Shown here: in pieces, positions 52,414 to 61,179 of the stretch
Layout of the letters: every line of letters starts with the position of its first letter
Numbering within the stretch: the stretch's first letter is position 1
Origin: Occultella gossypii
GTDB taxonomy: Bacteria; Actinomycetota; Actinomycetes; Actinomycetales; Beutenbergiaceae
Length of the DNA: 64,000 bases
Reading direction: 5' to 3'
Assembly (NCBI RefSeq): GCF_019947135.1
Contig: NZ_JAGSHT010000020.1
Coordinates: 1-64,000, forward strand
Program-made: the position numbers and the translations under genes
The notes under the pieces: model-generated
Told to the model about the DNA's origin: nothing
Database searches by the model: none
What the model saw: only the letters and a program-made list of their open reading frames with translations

Positions 52414-53013
52414 TCAGTCGGTCACCCAGATCGCGCGTAGGGGCCGCATCCCCTCCTCGACGTACTCGGCGATCGGGCGCGTGCCGCCGTCGGTGAACCA
52501 GCGTTCCAGGGCGGCGAAGTACCCGAACGCGAGCGCGTTCGCGACCACGTGCGCCTGCGTCGGGCTCAGGCCTCGCTCCGGGGCCAAGAACGGTGCTATT
52601 CGTTTCGCCGCCCGATCGAGCGTGGCGAGGGCGGCCATCCGCACCGACGCCTCGCTGAAGAAGTAGCGGACCCGCCGCCTGGAGGTCGGCTCGGCTCCCG
52701 TTTCGGCCGGAGCGGTGGTGCCGTCCGACCCCGCCTCGTAGCTCAGCACCGAGCCGAGCAGGCTCCCGACCGGGTCGGCCGGATCGACCAACGTCGCAAG
52801 GTCCTCGTCGCTCAGGCCGTCGAAGTCATCGGCGACGAGAAGACCCTCCTTGGTGCCGAAGTACCGATATACCGACGAAGGCGAGACCTCCGCAGCCGCA
52901 GCGATCTGCTCGATGGTGACGGCATCGAACCCGCGCTCGTCGAAGAGATCGAGCGCGCGCTCGGTGATGGTGTGCATCGCGGCGCGGCGCCACTGTTCTC
53001 GGAGTCCCGGCAT
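52414..53013 (-). CDS. TetR-family regulator
   Basis: This 199-residue protein has a TetR helix-turn-helix (about 24-62: IEQIAAAAEVSPSSVYRYFG) followed by a helical ligand domain with a charged linker. The ATG at 53013 is clear. It is divergent from a small membrane protein and a deazaflavin-type reductase, and a perfect 10-bp inverted repeat stands in the intergenic region. It likely represses that pair and itself. Confidence 0.92.
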   Translation of the reverse strand: MPGLREQWRRAAMHTITERALDLFDERGFDAVTIEQIAAAAEVSPSSVYRYFGTKEGLLVADDFDGLSDEDLATLVDPADPVGSLLGSVLSYEAGSDGTTAPAETGAEPTSRRRVRYFFSEASVRMAALATLDRAAKRIAPFLAPERGLSPTQAHVVANALAFGYFAALERWFTDGGTRPIAEYVEEGMRPLRAIWVTD

Positions 53014-53093
53014 CCACCGATGCTAGCAGTTCGTGACAGTGACTTTCTCAATGGAGTTGACTCTCTCGGAATCGGAATGTCACAGTGGCTCTC

Positions 53094-53116
53094 GTTCAGA
53101 CAGTCACTGTCTGAAC
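53094..53116. promoter_or_regulatory. Perfect TetR-type operator
   Basis: GTTCAGACAG (53094-53103) and CTGTCTGAAC (53107-53116) form a perfect inverted repeat with a 3-bp spacer, 31 bp before the membrane protein start. Confidence 0.75.
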
Positions 53117-53147
53117 AGTTTCGCAGCTGAGTCGAATGGAGAACCGA

Positions 53148-53630
53148 ATGACCGCAACGACCACGTCTCTCGCAGGCCCCGGCCAGCGGGCTGCCCTGCC
53201 GGCCCTCTGGCTCGGGCTCCTATTCACGGCCGGGGTCGGCGCGTATGCGCTGCTCGACGGCTCGACGACACACGTGCTCGCCGACCACCTCCGGGCCACG
53301 TACCCCGCGTTCGGCGAGCAGGAGGTCCAGGCGGGCGTGACCACGTACGTGTCGATCCTGCTCGGGCTCACCGGCCTCGGCACCGTCGGCTGGCTCGCCA
53401 CGATCTGGGCCGCGCGCAGCGGCAAGGGCTGGACCGTCTGGTTCGCGACGGCGCTGCTCGTCGCCGCCGTCGGGGTCGCTGCCGTGGGCCTGACCACGCT
53501 GGACACCTCGGGCGAGGTCGGCCTCGCACCGCTGATGGGTTGGCTCCTGATGCTGCCAACCGTGCCCGGACTGGTGGCCGTCGTGCTGCTCTGGACCCGG
53601 CGCCGCTCGGCATCGTCGAGCCCGAGGTGA
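53148..53630 (+). CDS. Small integral membrane protein
   Basis: This 160-residue protein has four predicted transmembrane segments with short loops (about 20-40, 70-90, 98-118 and 128-152) and a basic end (WTRRRSASS). The family was not recognised. The ATG at 53148 follows GGAG and is preferred over the ATG at 53136. Its stop overlaps the next start (GTGA). It is under the probable control of the divergent TetR protein. Confidence 0.85.
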   Translation: MTATTTSLAGPGQRAALPALWLGLLFTAGVGAYALLDGSTTHVLADHLRATYPAFGEQEVQAGVTTYVSILLGLTGLGTVGWLATIWAARSGKGWTVWFATALLVAAVGVAAVGLTTLDTSGEVGLAPLMGWLLMLPTVPGLVAVVLLWTRRRSASSSPR

Positions 53631-54178
53631 GTGCCGTCCAGTCCCGGGTGAGCACCACCGCGTCCTGGCTGCGGGCCGCCGTGTCCGACTTCGGTCGGGC
53701 CGTGGCGGGCCGCGCCCGGGCGCTCAAGCGCGCGCTGTACCGGGGCGGCCACCCGATCGGCGTGATGCGCCTGTGGAACCGCCTCGACGCAGCGCTGTAT
53801 TCCCGGGGCTGGGCGATCCCCCGACGGGCCGCGGTGCTTGAGGTCCCGGGGCGACGGTCGGGCCGTGTGCGCTCGGTTCCCGTCGCGATCGCCGACGTCG
53901 ACGGCGCCGACTACCTCGTCTCGATGCTCGGCCCCGGTGCGAACTGGGTGCGCAATGTCGAGGCCGCCGACGGGCTGGCCACACTGCGTCGGCGAGGCCG
54001 CAACCTGCGCGTGCGGCTCACGCCCGTGCCGGTCGCCGAGCGGGCGCCGATCTTGCGGCGCTACCTCGCTGTCGCCCCGGGTGCCCGGCCACACCTGGTG
54101 GCGCGGCCCGGGGCACCTCTGACCGAGTTCGCCCGGATCGCGCCCGACCATCCGGTGTTCCGCGTCCACGAGATCTAG
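53627..54178 (+). CDS. Deazaflavin-dependent nitroreductase-like protein
   Basis: This 183-residue protein resembles the F420 (deazaflavin)-dependent nitroreductase/quinone reductase (DDN) family. The core is AAVLEVPGRRSGRVRSVPV, followed by DYLVSMLGPGANWVRNVEAAD and a split beta-barrel ending. The GTG at 53627 overlaps the preceding stop (GTGA), a coupled pair. Such proteins reduce quinones or nitro compounds at the membrane; a quinone link with the membrane partner is inference. Confidence 0.87.
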   Translation: MSAVQSRVSTTASWLRAAVSDFGRAVAGRARALKRALYRGGHPIGVMRLWNRLDAALYSRGWAIPRRAAVLEVPGRRSGRVRSVPVAIADVDGADYLVSMLGPGANWVRNVEAADGLATLRRRGRNLRVRLTPVPVAERAPILRRYLAVAPGARPHLVARPGAPLTEFARIAPDHPVFRVHEI

Positions 54179-54237
54179 TCACAACCGGTGCCGCGTCGGG
54201 TCGCGGCACCCCGGCACCGCCCGCCCACCAGGCCCGC

Positions 54238-54662
54238 GGGAGCACGGCTCGGATCGTGGGCGTCGACGCCGAGAACTCGGCCTACCTACGCGGCTGGCTC
54301 TACGCCGTCGACGGCTTTGGCACCGGGATGCCAAGCCGGGTCGAAGGGATCGGCAGACCGGTGCTACCGGACTCGTTCGACCCGGACACCGTCGACCTCG
54401 TCGTCCGGGCGCCCGACGCCGCCAGCGTCGCGGGAGCCCGACGCCTGCGCGCGCTCGTCGGCAAGCCCGTGGGTGCCTCGAGTGGCGCGAGCCTGTCGGC
54501 GGCCCTGCGCCACGCGCGCCGGGCCACCGGTCCCGAGATCATCGTGACGTTCATCGCCGACGCCCATCCGCACTACTCGAGACCTGTCATGACGACGCCT
54601 GGTGCCGGAAGAAGGGTCTGGACCCGCAGGAGTTCGCCGGCTACTTCGAGCCCGCGGCCTAG
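54238..54662 (+). pseudogene. Cysteine synthase-family remnant
   Basis: The segment encodes the C-terminal third of a PLP-dependent cysteine synthase-like protein (RIVGVDAENSAYLRGW, then SRVEGIGRPVLPDSF and VGASSGASLSAALRHA), then shifts frame near 54580 to end as CHDDAWCRKKGLDPQEF and a stop at 54660-54662. The N-terminal two thirds, including the PLP lysine, are absent, so the gene is not functional. Confidence 0.75.
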
Positions 54663-54722
54663 GGGCTGCGTTCCGACGCTACGATCGTCATCCTGTCCCT
54701 TCTGTCCAGCGGGAGCCGCCTG

Positions 54723-55745
54723 GTGGAGACCCTGCACAATGACGAGGACGCCGCCCCGGCGGGCGTGCAGGATGCCGCGGTCTCCACGGGCTCACTGCCT
54801 GCGCCGGCCGACATACAGGGCCTTCTGGCCGAGGCCCACGAGCGGTACCGGGAGGACCGGCGGGGCGCCGTCGCGGACTACATCCCGGCACTCGCGGCCG
54901 CCGACCCCGACCTGTTCGGCCTGAGTCTGGGCGGGGTGGACGGAGCCGTCCACTCGGTGGGCGACGCGGCGGTCGAATTCTCGCTCCAGTCGATCTCCAA
55001 GGCGTTCCTGTTCGCGCTCGTCGATTCCGAACTCGGCCACGAGACGGTGCGGCGGGCGGTGGGCGTCAACAACACCGGTCTGCCGTTCGACTCGGTGATG
55101 GCGATCGAGCTCAATGCCGGCCGGCCCATGAACGCGATGGTGAACGCGGGCGCGATCGCGACGACCGGACTCGTCCCGGGTGGCACCGCCGACGAGCGGT
55201 GGGAGTTCATCATCGGCGGTCTGTCCTCGTTCGCGGGCCGGGACCTCGACGTCGATGCGGAGGTCTATCGCTCCGAGACCGCGAGCAACGGCCGGAACAT
55301 ATCGATCGCCGGCCTGTTGCGCTCGTACGGCACTCTGGCCGCGGACCCGCGTGAGACGGTCGACCTGTACACCCGGCAGTGCTCAGTGAACGTGACCGCC
55401 GAGGACCTGGCCATCATGGGTGCGACCCTGGCCCGTGGTGGCGTCAACCCTCGAACGGGTCAGCGGCTGGTCGAGCCGTCGGTGTGCCGCGATACCCTCG
55501 CCGCGCTCGCCGCGTCCGGCCTGTACGAGCGATCGGGCGACTGGCTCTATGAGATCGGCATGCCCGGCAAGAGCGGGGTGTCCGGCGGGTTGGTCACCAT
55601 CTCACCCGGCAAGGGCGCCCTCGGCTCCTTCTCCCCACCGCTGGATCCCGCCGGCAACTCGGTGCGCGGTCAGCGTGCGGCCCACTTCCTCTCCAGCGCT
55701 CTGGGGCTGAACCTGTTCGCCTCCCGGCCACCGGCGGGGCGGTGA
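54723..55745 (+). CDS. glsA: Glutaminase A
   Basis: This 340-residue enzyme hydrolyses glutamine to glutamate and ammonia. The serine-beta-lactamase-like fold is shown by the catalytic SLQSISKAF (Ser-x-x-Lys) and by GVNNTGLPFDS, RPMNAMVNAGAI and the C-terminal GMPGKSGVSGG. Length and start fit GlsA; GTG 54723 has GGGAG upstream. The N-terminal 25 residues are extra and low-complexity. It is a single gene after the decayed cysteine synthase. Confidence 0.93.
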   Translation: METLHNDEDAAPAGVQDAAVSTGSLPAPADIQGLLAEAHERYREDRRGAVADYIPALAAADPDLFGLSLGGVDGAVHSVGDAAVEFSLQSISKAFLFALVDSELGHETVRRAVGVNNTGLPFDSVMAIELNAGRPMNAMVNAGAIATTGLVPGGTADERWEFIIGGLSSFAGRDLDVDAEVYRSETASNGRNISIAGLLRSYGTLAADPRETVDLYTRQCSVNVTAEDLAIMGATLARGGVNPRTGQRLVEPSVCRDTLAALAASGLYERSGDWLYEIGMPGKSGVSGGLVTISPGKGALGSFSPPLDPAGNSVRGQRAAHFLSSALGLNLFASRPPAGR

Positions 55746-55776
55746 CGCAAGCTCCGGGTGAGCCGTCGAGGCCGGC

Positions 55777-56649
55777 TCACCCGCGAAGCTCGCTGAGGCT
55801 CTCGTTCGCGACTGCGGCCAGGACGGCGTCGAGGGTGCGGTCGGCACTGAGGATGCGACTGTGGCCGAACCCTTCTGTCTCGATCAGCCGAACCTGACCG
55901 TCACGATGTGACGCGATTTGCCTGACCTCCTCGATGTCCGCCCAGCCGTCCGCGCGATCGTGGACGTAGGTGAGTTGCAGGTCGGGAGACAGATCGAGAA
56001 CGGTGGTGTCGAAACGGTCGTAGACGTCGGGGGCCGCATGACGCAGGCGGTGCGCGTACCACTCCTCGTGCAGCGCCCGAGCTCGCTCGCCGAGTCCGAG
56101 CGTTCTGGCGAATGCCTCGTTGAGGTACCGGAACCGAGTGACCGCCGCGATGGCGACTAGGTGTCTGGTGACGTCGCTCTCGGTGGCTGCGGTGAGCGCC
56201 GCAAGCGAGCCGACCGAATGTCCCACGACCGCATGGAACGGGGCGGGCTCACGCGCCGCGAGGGCCGTGACGATGGCGTGGTAGTCACCGATGTTGGTGC
56301 CCCGGCCCGGTGATTCTCCGCATCCAGGGGCGTCGAAGGAGACGACTCGGAATCCCTCGAAGCGCAGGTCCCTGACGAGTGCGGCGAACTGGGAGGCGCG
56401 TCCTCGCAATCCGTGCACGAGGAGCACCGTCCGCTCCCCCTTGCCCCATTCGTACGTGACCACCCGTCGGTTGCCCACGCGGATGATCGCCCGTCGCGCC
56501 TCCTCATGTGTGGCACGTTCGTATTCGCGGACGCGGCGGCGCGCACCCACCCGGATGAAGAACGGGTAGGTCACCGCCGCCGCGAGCCAGGGCGACATCC
56601 GGTCGAGGGCGTGCACCGGTCGCCACGCGGGAAGACCTGAAGCAGACAT
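55777..56649 (-). CDS. Alpha/beta hydrolase
   Basis: This 290-residue protein is an alpha/beta-hydrolase-fold enzyme. The nucleophile elbow GHSVGS holds Ser145; HGLRGRASQF supplies the oxyanion region and EGFGHSRIL the catalytic His. The cap domain is short. The ATG at 56649 follows GGAG and is better than 56661. It is divergent from a TetR gene across a nested dyad, so it is probably the repressed target. Confidence 0.88.
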   Translation of the reverse strand: MSASGLPAWRPVHALDRMSPWLAAAVTYPFFIRVGARRRVREYERATHEEARRAIIRVGNRRVVTYEWGKGERTVLLVHGLRGRASQFAALVRDLRFEGFRVVSFDAPGCGESPGRGTNIGDYHAIVTALAAREPAPFHAVVGHSVGSLAALTAATESDVTRHLVAIAAVTRFRYLNEAFARTLGLGERARALHEEWYAHRLRHAAPDVYDRFDTTVLDLSPDLQLTYVHDRADGWADIEEVRQIASHRDGQVRLIETEGFGHSRILSADRTLDAVLAAVANESLSELRG

Positions 56650-56660
56650 AGGGATCTCCA

Positions 56661-56708
56661 AACAGTACGGACGGTCGTTCTGATAGATATGTGGACGACT
56701 GTACTGTT
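56661..56708. promoter_or_regulatory. Nested dyad between hydrolase and TetR genes
   Basis: AACAGTAC (56661-56668) pairs with GTACTGTT (56701-56708), and GTCGT (56674-56678) with ACGAC (56695-56699), giving a symmetrical 48-bp region in a 70-bp intergenic gap. Confidence 0.65.
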
Positions 56709-56719
56709 ATTCTCGGGAG

Positions 56720-57367
56720 ATGCCAATAGTCATCGACGGGCGCCGTGCGCGAGGGGATCGATCACGCAACGCCGTGCTCTCTGTGGCGACGCAGCTCGCA
56801 AGCACGGACGGGCTGACCGGTGTCTCCATCGCACGACTCGCGGTAGAGACCTCCTCGAGCAAGAGCGGCGTGGCTGCCTTGTTCGGCTCGAAGGAGAATC
56901 TGCAGGTCGCGATCGTCGGCGAGGCCAAGCGCGTCTTCACCGACGTCGTCGTCCAGCCGGCCCGCACCGAAGCCCCTGGCCTCGATCGGCTGTGCGCGCT
57001 CGTGCGGACCTGGATCGGCTACTCGTCGGGCCGCACGTTTCGTGGCGGGTGCTTCTTCCTCGCCGCGTCGGCAGAGTTCGCTGCGCACCCTGGCGCCGTG
57101 CGCGACGCCATCACCGAGGCGATGGACCTCTGGCGCTCGTACCTGGAACACCAGATCGCGCTGTCGATCGCGGACGGGGCGCTTCCCCTGCTGGACGACG
57201 CCACTCAGCTCGGATTCGAGCTCGAGGCACTGTTGTCCCATGCCAACGCCGAGTCGACCCTGCACGAGCGCAGCGAACCGTACCGGCGCGCGGAACGCGC
57301 CATCGTCGAGCGCCTCCAGGCCCTCGGCGCGGACCCGCGTGTGCTGGACCGCGTTCGCGCACCCTGA
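56720..57367 (+). CDS. TetR-family regulator
   Basis: This 215-residue protein has a TetR N-terminal region (about 16-60: SIARLAVETSSSKSGVAALFG) and a C-terminal domain of the TetR_C type with a cysteine-aromatic GCFFLAASAEF motif. The ATG at 56720 is clear. The divergent hydrolase and the intervening dyad mark it as a local repressor. Confidence 0.9.
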   Translation: MPIVIDGRRARGDRSRNAVLSVATQLASTDGLTGVSIARLAVETSSSKSGVAALFGSKENLQVAIVGEAKRVFTDVVVQPARTEAPGLDRLCALVRTWIGYSSGRTFRGGCFFLAASAEFAAHPGAVRDAITEAMDLWRSYLEHQIALSIADGALPLLDDATQLGFELEALLSHANAESTLHERSEPYRRAERAIVERLQALGADPRVLDRVRAP

Positions 57368-57715
57368 CGGAACGCGATGGTGTGGCCGGTACGCGCGTCA
57401 CCCGGAGACGTCCGGAACGAGGTGAGTCCGGACACGAAGCCGCCCGCCCTCGGACGGGGCAGCGCTTCGACGTAGTGCACGGAGCGACCAGTGGGAGCGT
57501 TCGCGGTCCGGGCGTTCGGTCCCTTGGCCGTTGATCAACCCGATAGCGACATCCGGCACGGAGTGCGACCGGGGAGCACCCGTCATGTGGAGTCCCCACG
57601 CTCGATGCCGACGTCCACGGCAGCCCATTCAGAGTCGGCTCTCTGTTCGGAGGCTACGACCGTCCCGGCATCGCCGCTGAGTGCGCCCACGGCGCCGAGG
57701 GGACATCGTGAGGCT
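57368..57715. other. Intergenic region without a recognised gene
   Basis: The 348 bases between the ends of two convergent TetR genes show no supported gene, hairpin or repeat. Open frames present are short and lack family features. Confidence 0.5.
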
Positions 57716-58297
57716 CTATTCGAAGGGCCGAACGGCCTTCATCGTCTTGTCGAGGAGCGCACTCAGGGAGACGCGCTCGCCTGGTCTGAGCCAGTGTTCT
57801 TGCGCGACGTGCAGGCACGCGATCGCGGAAGCCACGAGTGCATCGACCTGGATCGTGGTGCGATGGTCGCTGGGCAGTCGTAGCGCGAGCGCCTTCGCGA
57901 TCGTGTTCGCCCAGGTGGAGTCCTTCTCGCGCTGCAGACCAGGGTGCTGGAGCATCAGCCTTCCGAGGGCTTCGGCGCGCGGATCGGCATCCGCCTGCCG
58001 AACGATGGGGTCAAAAGCACGTCGCAGCGCGAGCCAGGCGCTCTCCGTGTCGGGACGCGCTTCGAGCGACTGTGCGATCGCGGCGCCGATCGAGGCGAGC
58101 CCACCCGCGAGCACTTCGTCTTTGCTGGCGAAATACCGGAAGTAACTGCGTCGGGATATCCCCGCAGATTGGGCAATCTCCTCGACCGTGGTCTCGTCGA
58201 ACCCTCTGCTGAGAAACAACTCCATTGCGGCCTCGACGATCTCGGCACGCACCGCGCGGCGGGTCCGCTGCCTCAGGCTCTCTCCCGTGGTGCTCAC
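57716..58297 (-). CDS. TetR-family regulator
   Basis: This 193-residue protein has a TetR helix-turn-helix (about 36-62: EEIAQSAGISRRSYFRYFAS) and a helical ligand domain. The GTG at 58297 is the start by family alignment. It is divergent from a short-chain dehydrogenase gene, and a long palindrome lies between, so it should repress that gene and itself. Confidence 0.92.
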   Translation of the reverse strand: MSTTGESLRQRTRRAVRAEIVEAAMELFLSRGFDETTVEEIAQSAGISRRSYFRYFASKDEVLAGGLASIGAAIAQSLEARPDTESAWLALRRAFDPIVRQADADPRAEALGRLMLQHPGLQREKDSTWANTIAKALALRLPSDHRTTIQVDALVASAIACLHVAQEHWLRPGERVSLSALLDKTMKAVRPFE

Positions 58298-58318
58298 GAC
58301 CCTACGGTACCTTGCAGA

Positions 58319-58350
58319 GTCGAATGTGGCACTGTAGTGTCATATTCGAC
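58319..58350. promoter_or_regulatory. Long TetR-type operator
   Basis: Arms GTCGAAT (58319-58325) and ATTCGAC (58344-58350) flank CACT and AGTG, giving a 32-bp near-perfect palindrome upstream of both the TetR and the dehydrogenase genes. Confidence 0.75.
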
Positions 58351-58382
58351 ATAACAGTGACCCATCTTGGGAGGCGGCGGCA

Positions 58383-59234
58383 ATGAGCGAGCGGGCGATC
58401 GTGATCACGGGAGGATCGGATGGGATCGGAGCGGAGGCCGCGCGACAGCTGAGGCGATCGCAGCCGTCGATCCGATTGATCCTCGTGGGAAGGTCCCCGC
58501 AGAAGACCGCGGCCGTTGCGCGCGAGGTGGGTGCGGACCACTTCCTTGCGGACTACACGCGACTCGATGAGGTGCGTCGAGTCGCCGCGGACATCCGATC
58601 TGTAGCCGACCGCATCGATGTGCTCGCGAACAACGCTGGGGGCGTGTTCGGCGAGCGGACCGTGACGGTGGACGGGAACGAGAAGACCCTTCAGGTCAAT
58701 CTGCTCGCCCCCTTCCTGCTCACCCACCTCCTCCTTGACCCACTCCGTGCCGGGGAGGGCGGGGTGATCAACACGTCCAGTGCCTCGGCGCGGATCGTCG
58801 GTAGGGTCGACATCGACGACCTCAACCATGAGCGGACCTATGCCCCGATGCGTGCGTACGGCGACGCGAAGCTCGCGAACATCCTGTTCGCGCTCGGCCT
58901 GGACCGTCACTACCGCGACCAGGGAATCAACGCGGCCGCCTTCGACCCAGGAAATGTCCGCACCAACTTCGGCGCGGAGAACAACGGCTTCCTCACCCGC
59001 TTGCTCTACCGGACACCGGTGTCGAAGCTAGCGCTGATCGCGCCGGAGAAGGGAGGCGCCAACCTCGCCTTCTTCCTCACCGGCAAGCCCGGCGTCGACT
59101 GGCAGGCAGGTCGCTTCTACTCCCAGACCAGGCTGGCCTCCAGGCGGCAGACGAACAAGCAGGCATTCGACGAAGCCCTCGTCGAGGAGTTCTGGCGACG
59201 CGTCCATTCACTGCTGGGAATCACCCAGAACTGA
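58383..59234 (+). CDS. Short-chain dehydrogenase/reductase
   Basis: This 283-residue protein is an SDR family NAD(P)-dependent oxidoreductase, nearest in style to retinol dehydrogenase-like members. The cofactor loop TGGSDGIG is residues 9-16, NNAGG follows near 83, and the catalytic Tyr159-x3-Lys163 lies in YGDAK. The start has a GGGAGG site. The divergent TetR and long palindrome imply induction by a small molecule. Substrate unknown. Confidence 0.9.
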   Translation: MSERAIVITGGSDGIGAEAARQLRRSQPSIRLILVGRSPQKTAAVAREVGADHFLADYTRLDEVRRVAADIRSVADRIDVLANNAGGVFGERTVTVDGNEKTLQVNLLAPFLLTHLLLDPLRAGEGGVINTSSASARIVGRVDIDDLNHERTYAPMRAYGDAKLANILFALGLDRHYRDQGINAAAFDPGNVRTNFGAENNGFLTRLLYRTPVSKLALIAPEKGGANLAFFLTGKPGVDWQAGRFYSQTRLASRRQTNKQAFDEALVEEFWRRVHSLLGITQN

Positions 59235-59452
59235 CGTAGTCCGCCGTCGTCGGCCTCCTCGCCGAAGGCACCGCACGCGGCCTGACCACCGTTCCCACAC
59301 CGAAACGCCCCTCCGGGCCGGTGGCACGCTCGGGGTTCCTTGTTGTGCTGCTCCTGCGGGTCGCGAAGGCAGCTAGACCACCCCGCGCACAAGCAAGGCG
59401 TCCGCTGCGCCTACCGACGCAAGCCTCACTTCGCCGACGCCATCGACCTGGA

Positions 59453-59460
59453 GACCTTGA
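59453..59460 (+). repeat. Left target-site duplication of the IS256 element
   Basis: GACCTTGA, repeated exactly at 60884-60891 on the other side of the element. Eight bases is the normal duplication length for this family. Confidence 0.75.
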
Positions 59461-60883
59461 GTGGAGTCCCGGATAGTGGTGTAGTGCGCGGTGGCCCCGG
59501 GCTCGTCGTTCATGACGTGGACGCGGTCACCGTGTGATCCTTCGAGGAAACTCTCACATCCCACTCGAAAGGCATCATCACGATGACCGCTCCTCATATT
59601 GTCGACCCTGCTGGCGTGCTTGGTGAAGCCCTGGCTGAAGCGTCTCCGGATCTGATGCGGCGGTTGCTGCAGACCATGATCAACGCGCTGTTGTCCGCGG
59701 ACGCTGACGCGGTCGTGGGCGCGGAGTGGGGCAAGCCCAGCCCCGACCGTACGGCCCAGCGCAATGGTTACCGCCACCGCGACCTGGATACTCGGGTCGG
59801 GACCGTCGACGTCGCGATCCCGAAACTGCGCACCGGCACCTACTTCCCGGAGTGGCTGCTCGAGCGACGCAAGCGCGCCGAGTCCGCGCTGATCACCGTG
59901 GTCGCGGACTGCTATCTCGCCGGGGTCTCGACCCGCCGAATGGACAAGCTGGTCAAGACCCTCGGGATCCACTCGCTGTCAAAGTCACAGGTCTCGCGGA
60001 TGGCGGCCGACCTCGACGAACAGGTCGAGGCGTTCCGCCACCGCCCGCTCGGCGAGGCGGGGCCGTTCACTTTCGTCGCCGCCGACGCCCTGACGATGAA
60101 GGTCCGTGAGGGCGGCCGGGTGATCAACGCGGTGGTGCTGGTCGCGACCGGGGTCAACGCCGACGGACGCCGCGAAGTGCTGGGCCTACGGGTGGCCACG
60201 AGCGAGACCGGGGCAGCCTGGAACAGCTTCCTCGCCGACCTCGTCGCCCGCGGCCTGACCGGAGTGCGCCTGGTCACCTCCGACGCCCACGCCGGGCTCG
60301 TGGAAGCCATCGCAGCGAACTTGCCCGGCGCCGCCTGGCAACGATGCCGCACGCACTACGCCGTCAACTTGATGAGCGTCACCCCCAAGAGCATGTGGCC
60401 GGCAGTGAAAGCGATGCTGCACTCGGTCTACGACCAGCCCGACGCGGGCGCCGTGCACGCCCAGTTCGACCGGCTCCTGGACTACGTCGACGGCAAACTC
60501 CCCGACGCCCATGACCACCTCGACACTGCCCGCGTCGACATCCTCGCCTTCACCGGCTTCCCCGAAGGGCTCTGGCAGCAGATCTGGTCCAACAACCCCA
60601 ACGAGCGACTCAACCGCGAGATCCGTCGCCGCACCGACAGCGTCGGCATCTTCCCCAACCGCGACGCGATCATCCGCCTCGTCGGCGCGGTCCTGGCCGA
60701 GCAGACCGACGAATGGGACGAAGGACGCCGCTACCTCGGCCTCGACATCCTCGCCAAGAGCCGCCTCACCCTCGTCCACTCCCGAGCCGAAGAGGTGACC
60801 CCCGACCCCCTACTCGAACTCAGCGCCTAACCAATCACCGAAACGAAGGACACCGCACTACACCACCACCCGGGGCTTGACCA
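59461..60883 (+). mobile_element. IS256-family insertion sequence, intact
   Basis: The element is about 1.42 kb and bounded by 8-bp duplications. Its ends form imperfect inverted repeats: the left end contains CCCGGATAGTGGTGTAGTGC and the right end, read inward, CCCGGGTGGTGGTGTAGTGC. It carries one transposase gene and sits inside a recombinase relic. The intact ends and complete gene suggest recent movement. Confidence 0.85.
59583..60830 (+). CDS. IS256-family transposase
   Basis: This 415-residue mutator-type DDE transposase has Asp168 (VAADALTMK), Asp234 (VTSDAHAG) and Glu341 (NPNERLNREI) as catalytic residues, with a conserved C/H region (CRTHYAVNL). Length and spacing are normal for the family. 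The start is ATG 59583. A degraded relative is present at 12881-13175 on the other strand. Confidence 0.95.
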   Translation: MTAPHIVDPAGVLGEALAEASPDLMRRLLQTMINALLSADADAVVGAEWGKPSPDRTAQRNGYRHRDLDTRVGTVDVAIPKLRTGTYFPEWLLERRKRAESALITVVADCYLAGVSTRRMDKLVKTLGIHSLSKSQVSRMAADLDEQVEAFRHRPLGEAGPFTFVAADALTMKVREGGRVINAVVLVATGVNADGRREVLGLRVATSETGAAWNSFLADLVARGLTGVRLVTSDAHAGLVEAIAANLPGAAWQRCRTHYAVNLMSVTPKSMWPAVKAMLHSVYDQPDAGAVHAQFDRLLDYVDGKLPDAHDHLDTARVDILAFTGFPEGLWQQIWSNNPNERLNREIRRRTDSVGIFPNRDAIIRLVGAVLAEQTDEWDEGRRYLGLDILAKSRLTLVHSRAEEVTPDPLLELSA

Positions 60884-60891
60884 GACCTTGA
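60884..60891 (+). repeat. Right target-site duplication of the IS256 element
   Basis: GACCTTGA, exact partner of 59453-59460. Removing the element and one copy restores the recombinase reading frame. Confidence 0.75.
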
Positions 60892-61179
60892 AGCGCCACC
60901 AAGACCGCATCCGCACCGGCTTGGCCCACATCGACCGCAGGCCGGCCAGCGAACACGACAACCACACGGGAGCACGCAAGCAACTCAGCACTGCCCTGAG
61001 TCTGCTGGTCGACTGCGCGGTTCTCTGCACCCGCACCAACGAGCAGGGCAAGCACCTGCGAACCAAGCGCTCACCAACGGCATCGACATCAGCGAAGACG
61101 AAAGGGCGACGATCCGACTCGCTGAGCCCTTCGCCGCCCTCGCACCAGCATCGACATCTGCCGATGTCAGGTGTTCTAG

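Larger units (their letters stand above)
59340..61179 (+). pseudogene. Decayed serine-recombinase C-terminus interrupted by IS256
   Basis: Joining the sequence left of the IS (ending at 59460) to that right of it (from 60892, after one copy of the target duplication) restores one frame, AIDLETLKRHQDRIRTGLAHI. This continues with GARKQLSTALSLLVDC, typical of the coiled-coil end of actinobacterial serine recombinases. A further frameshift near 61060 leads to GIDISEDERATIRLAEPFA. The catalytic N-terminus is not found, and the left limit is approximate. The gene was already or later degraded. Confidence 0.6.
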
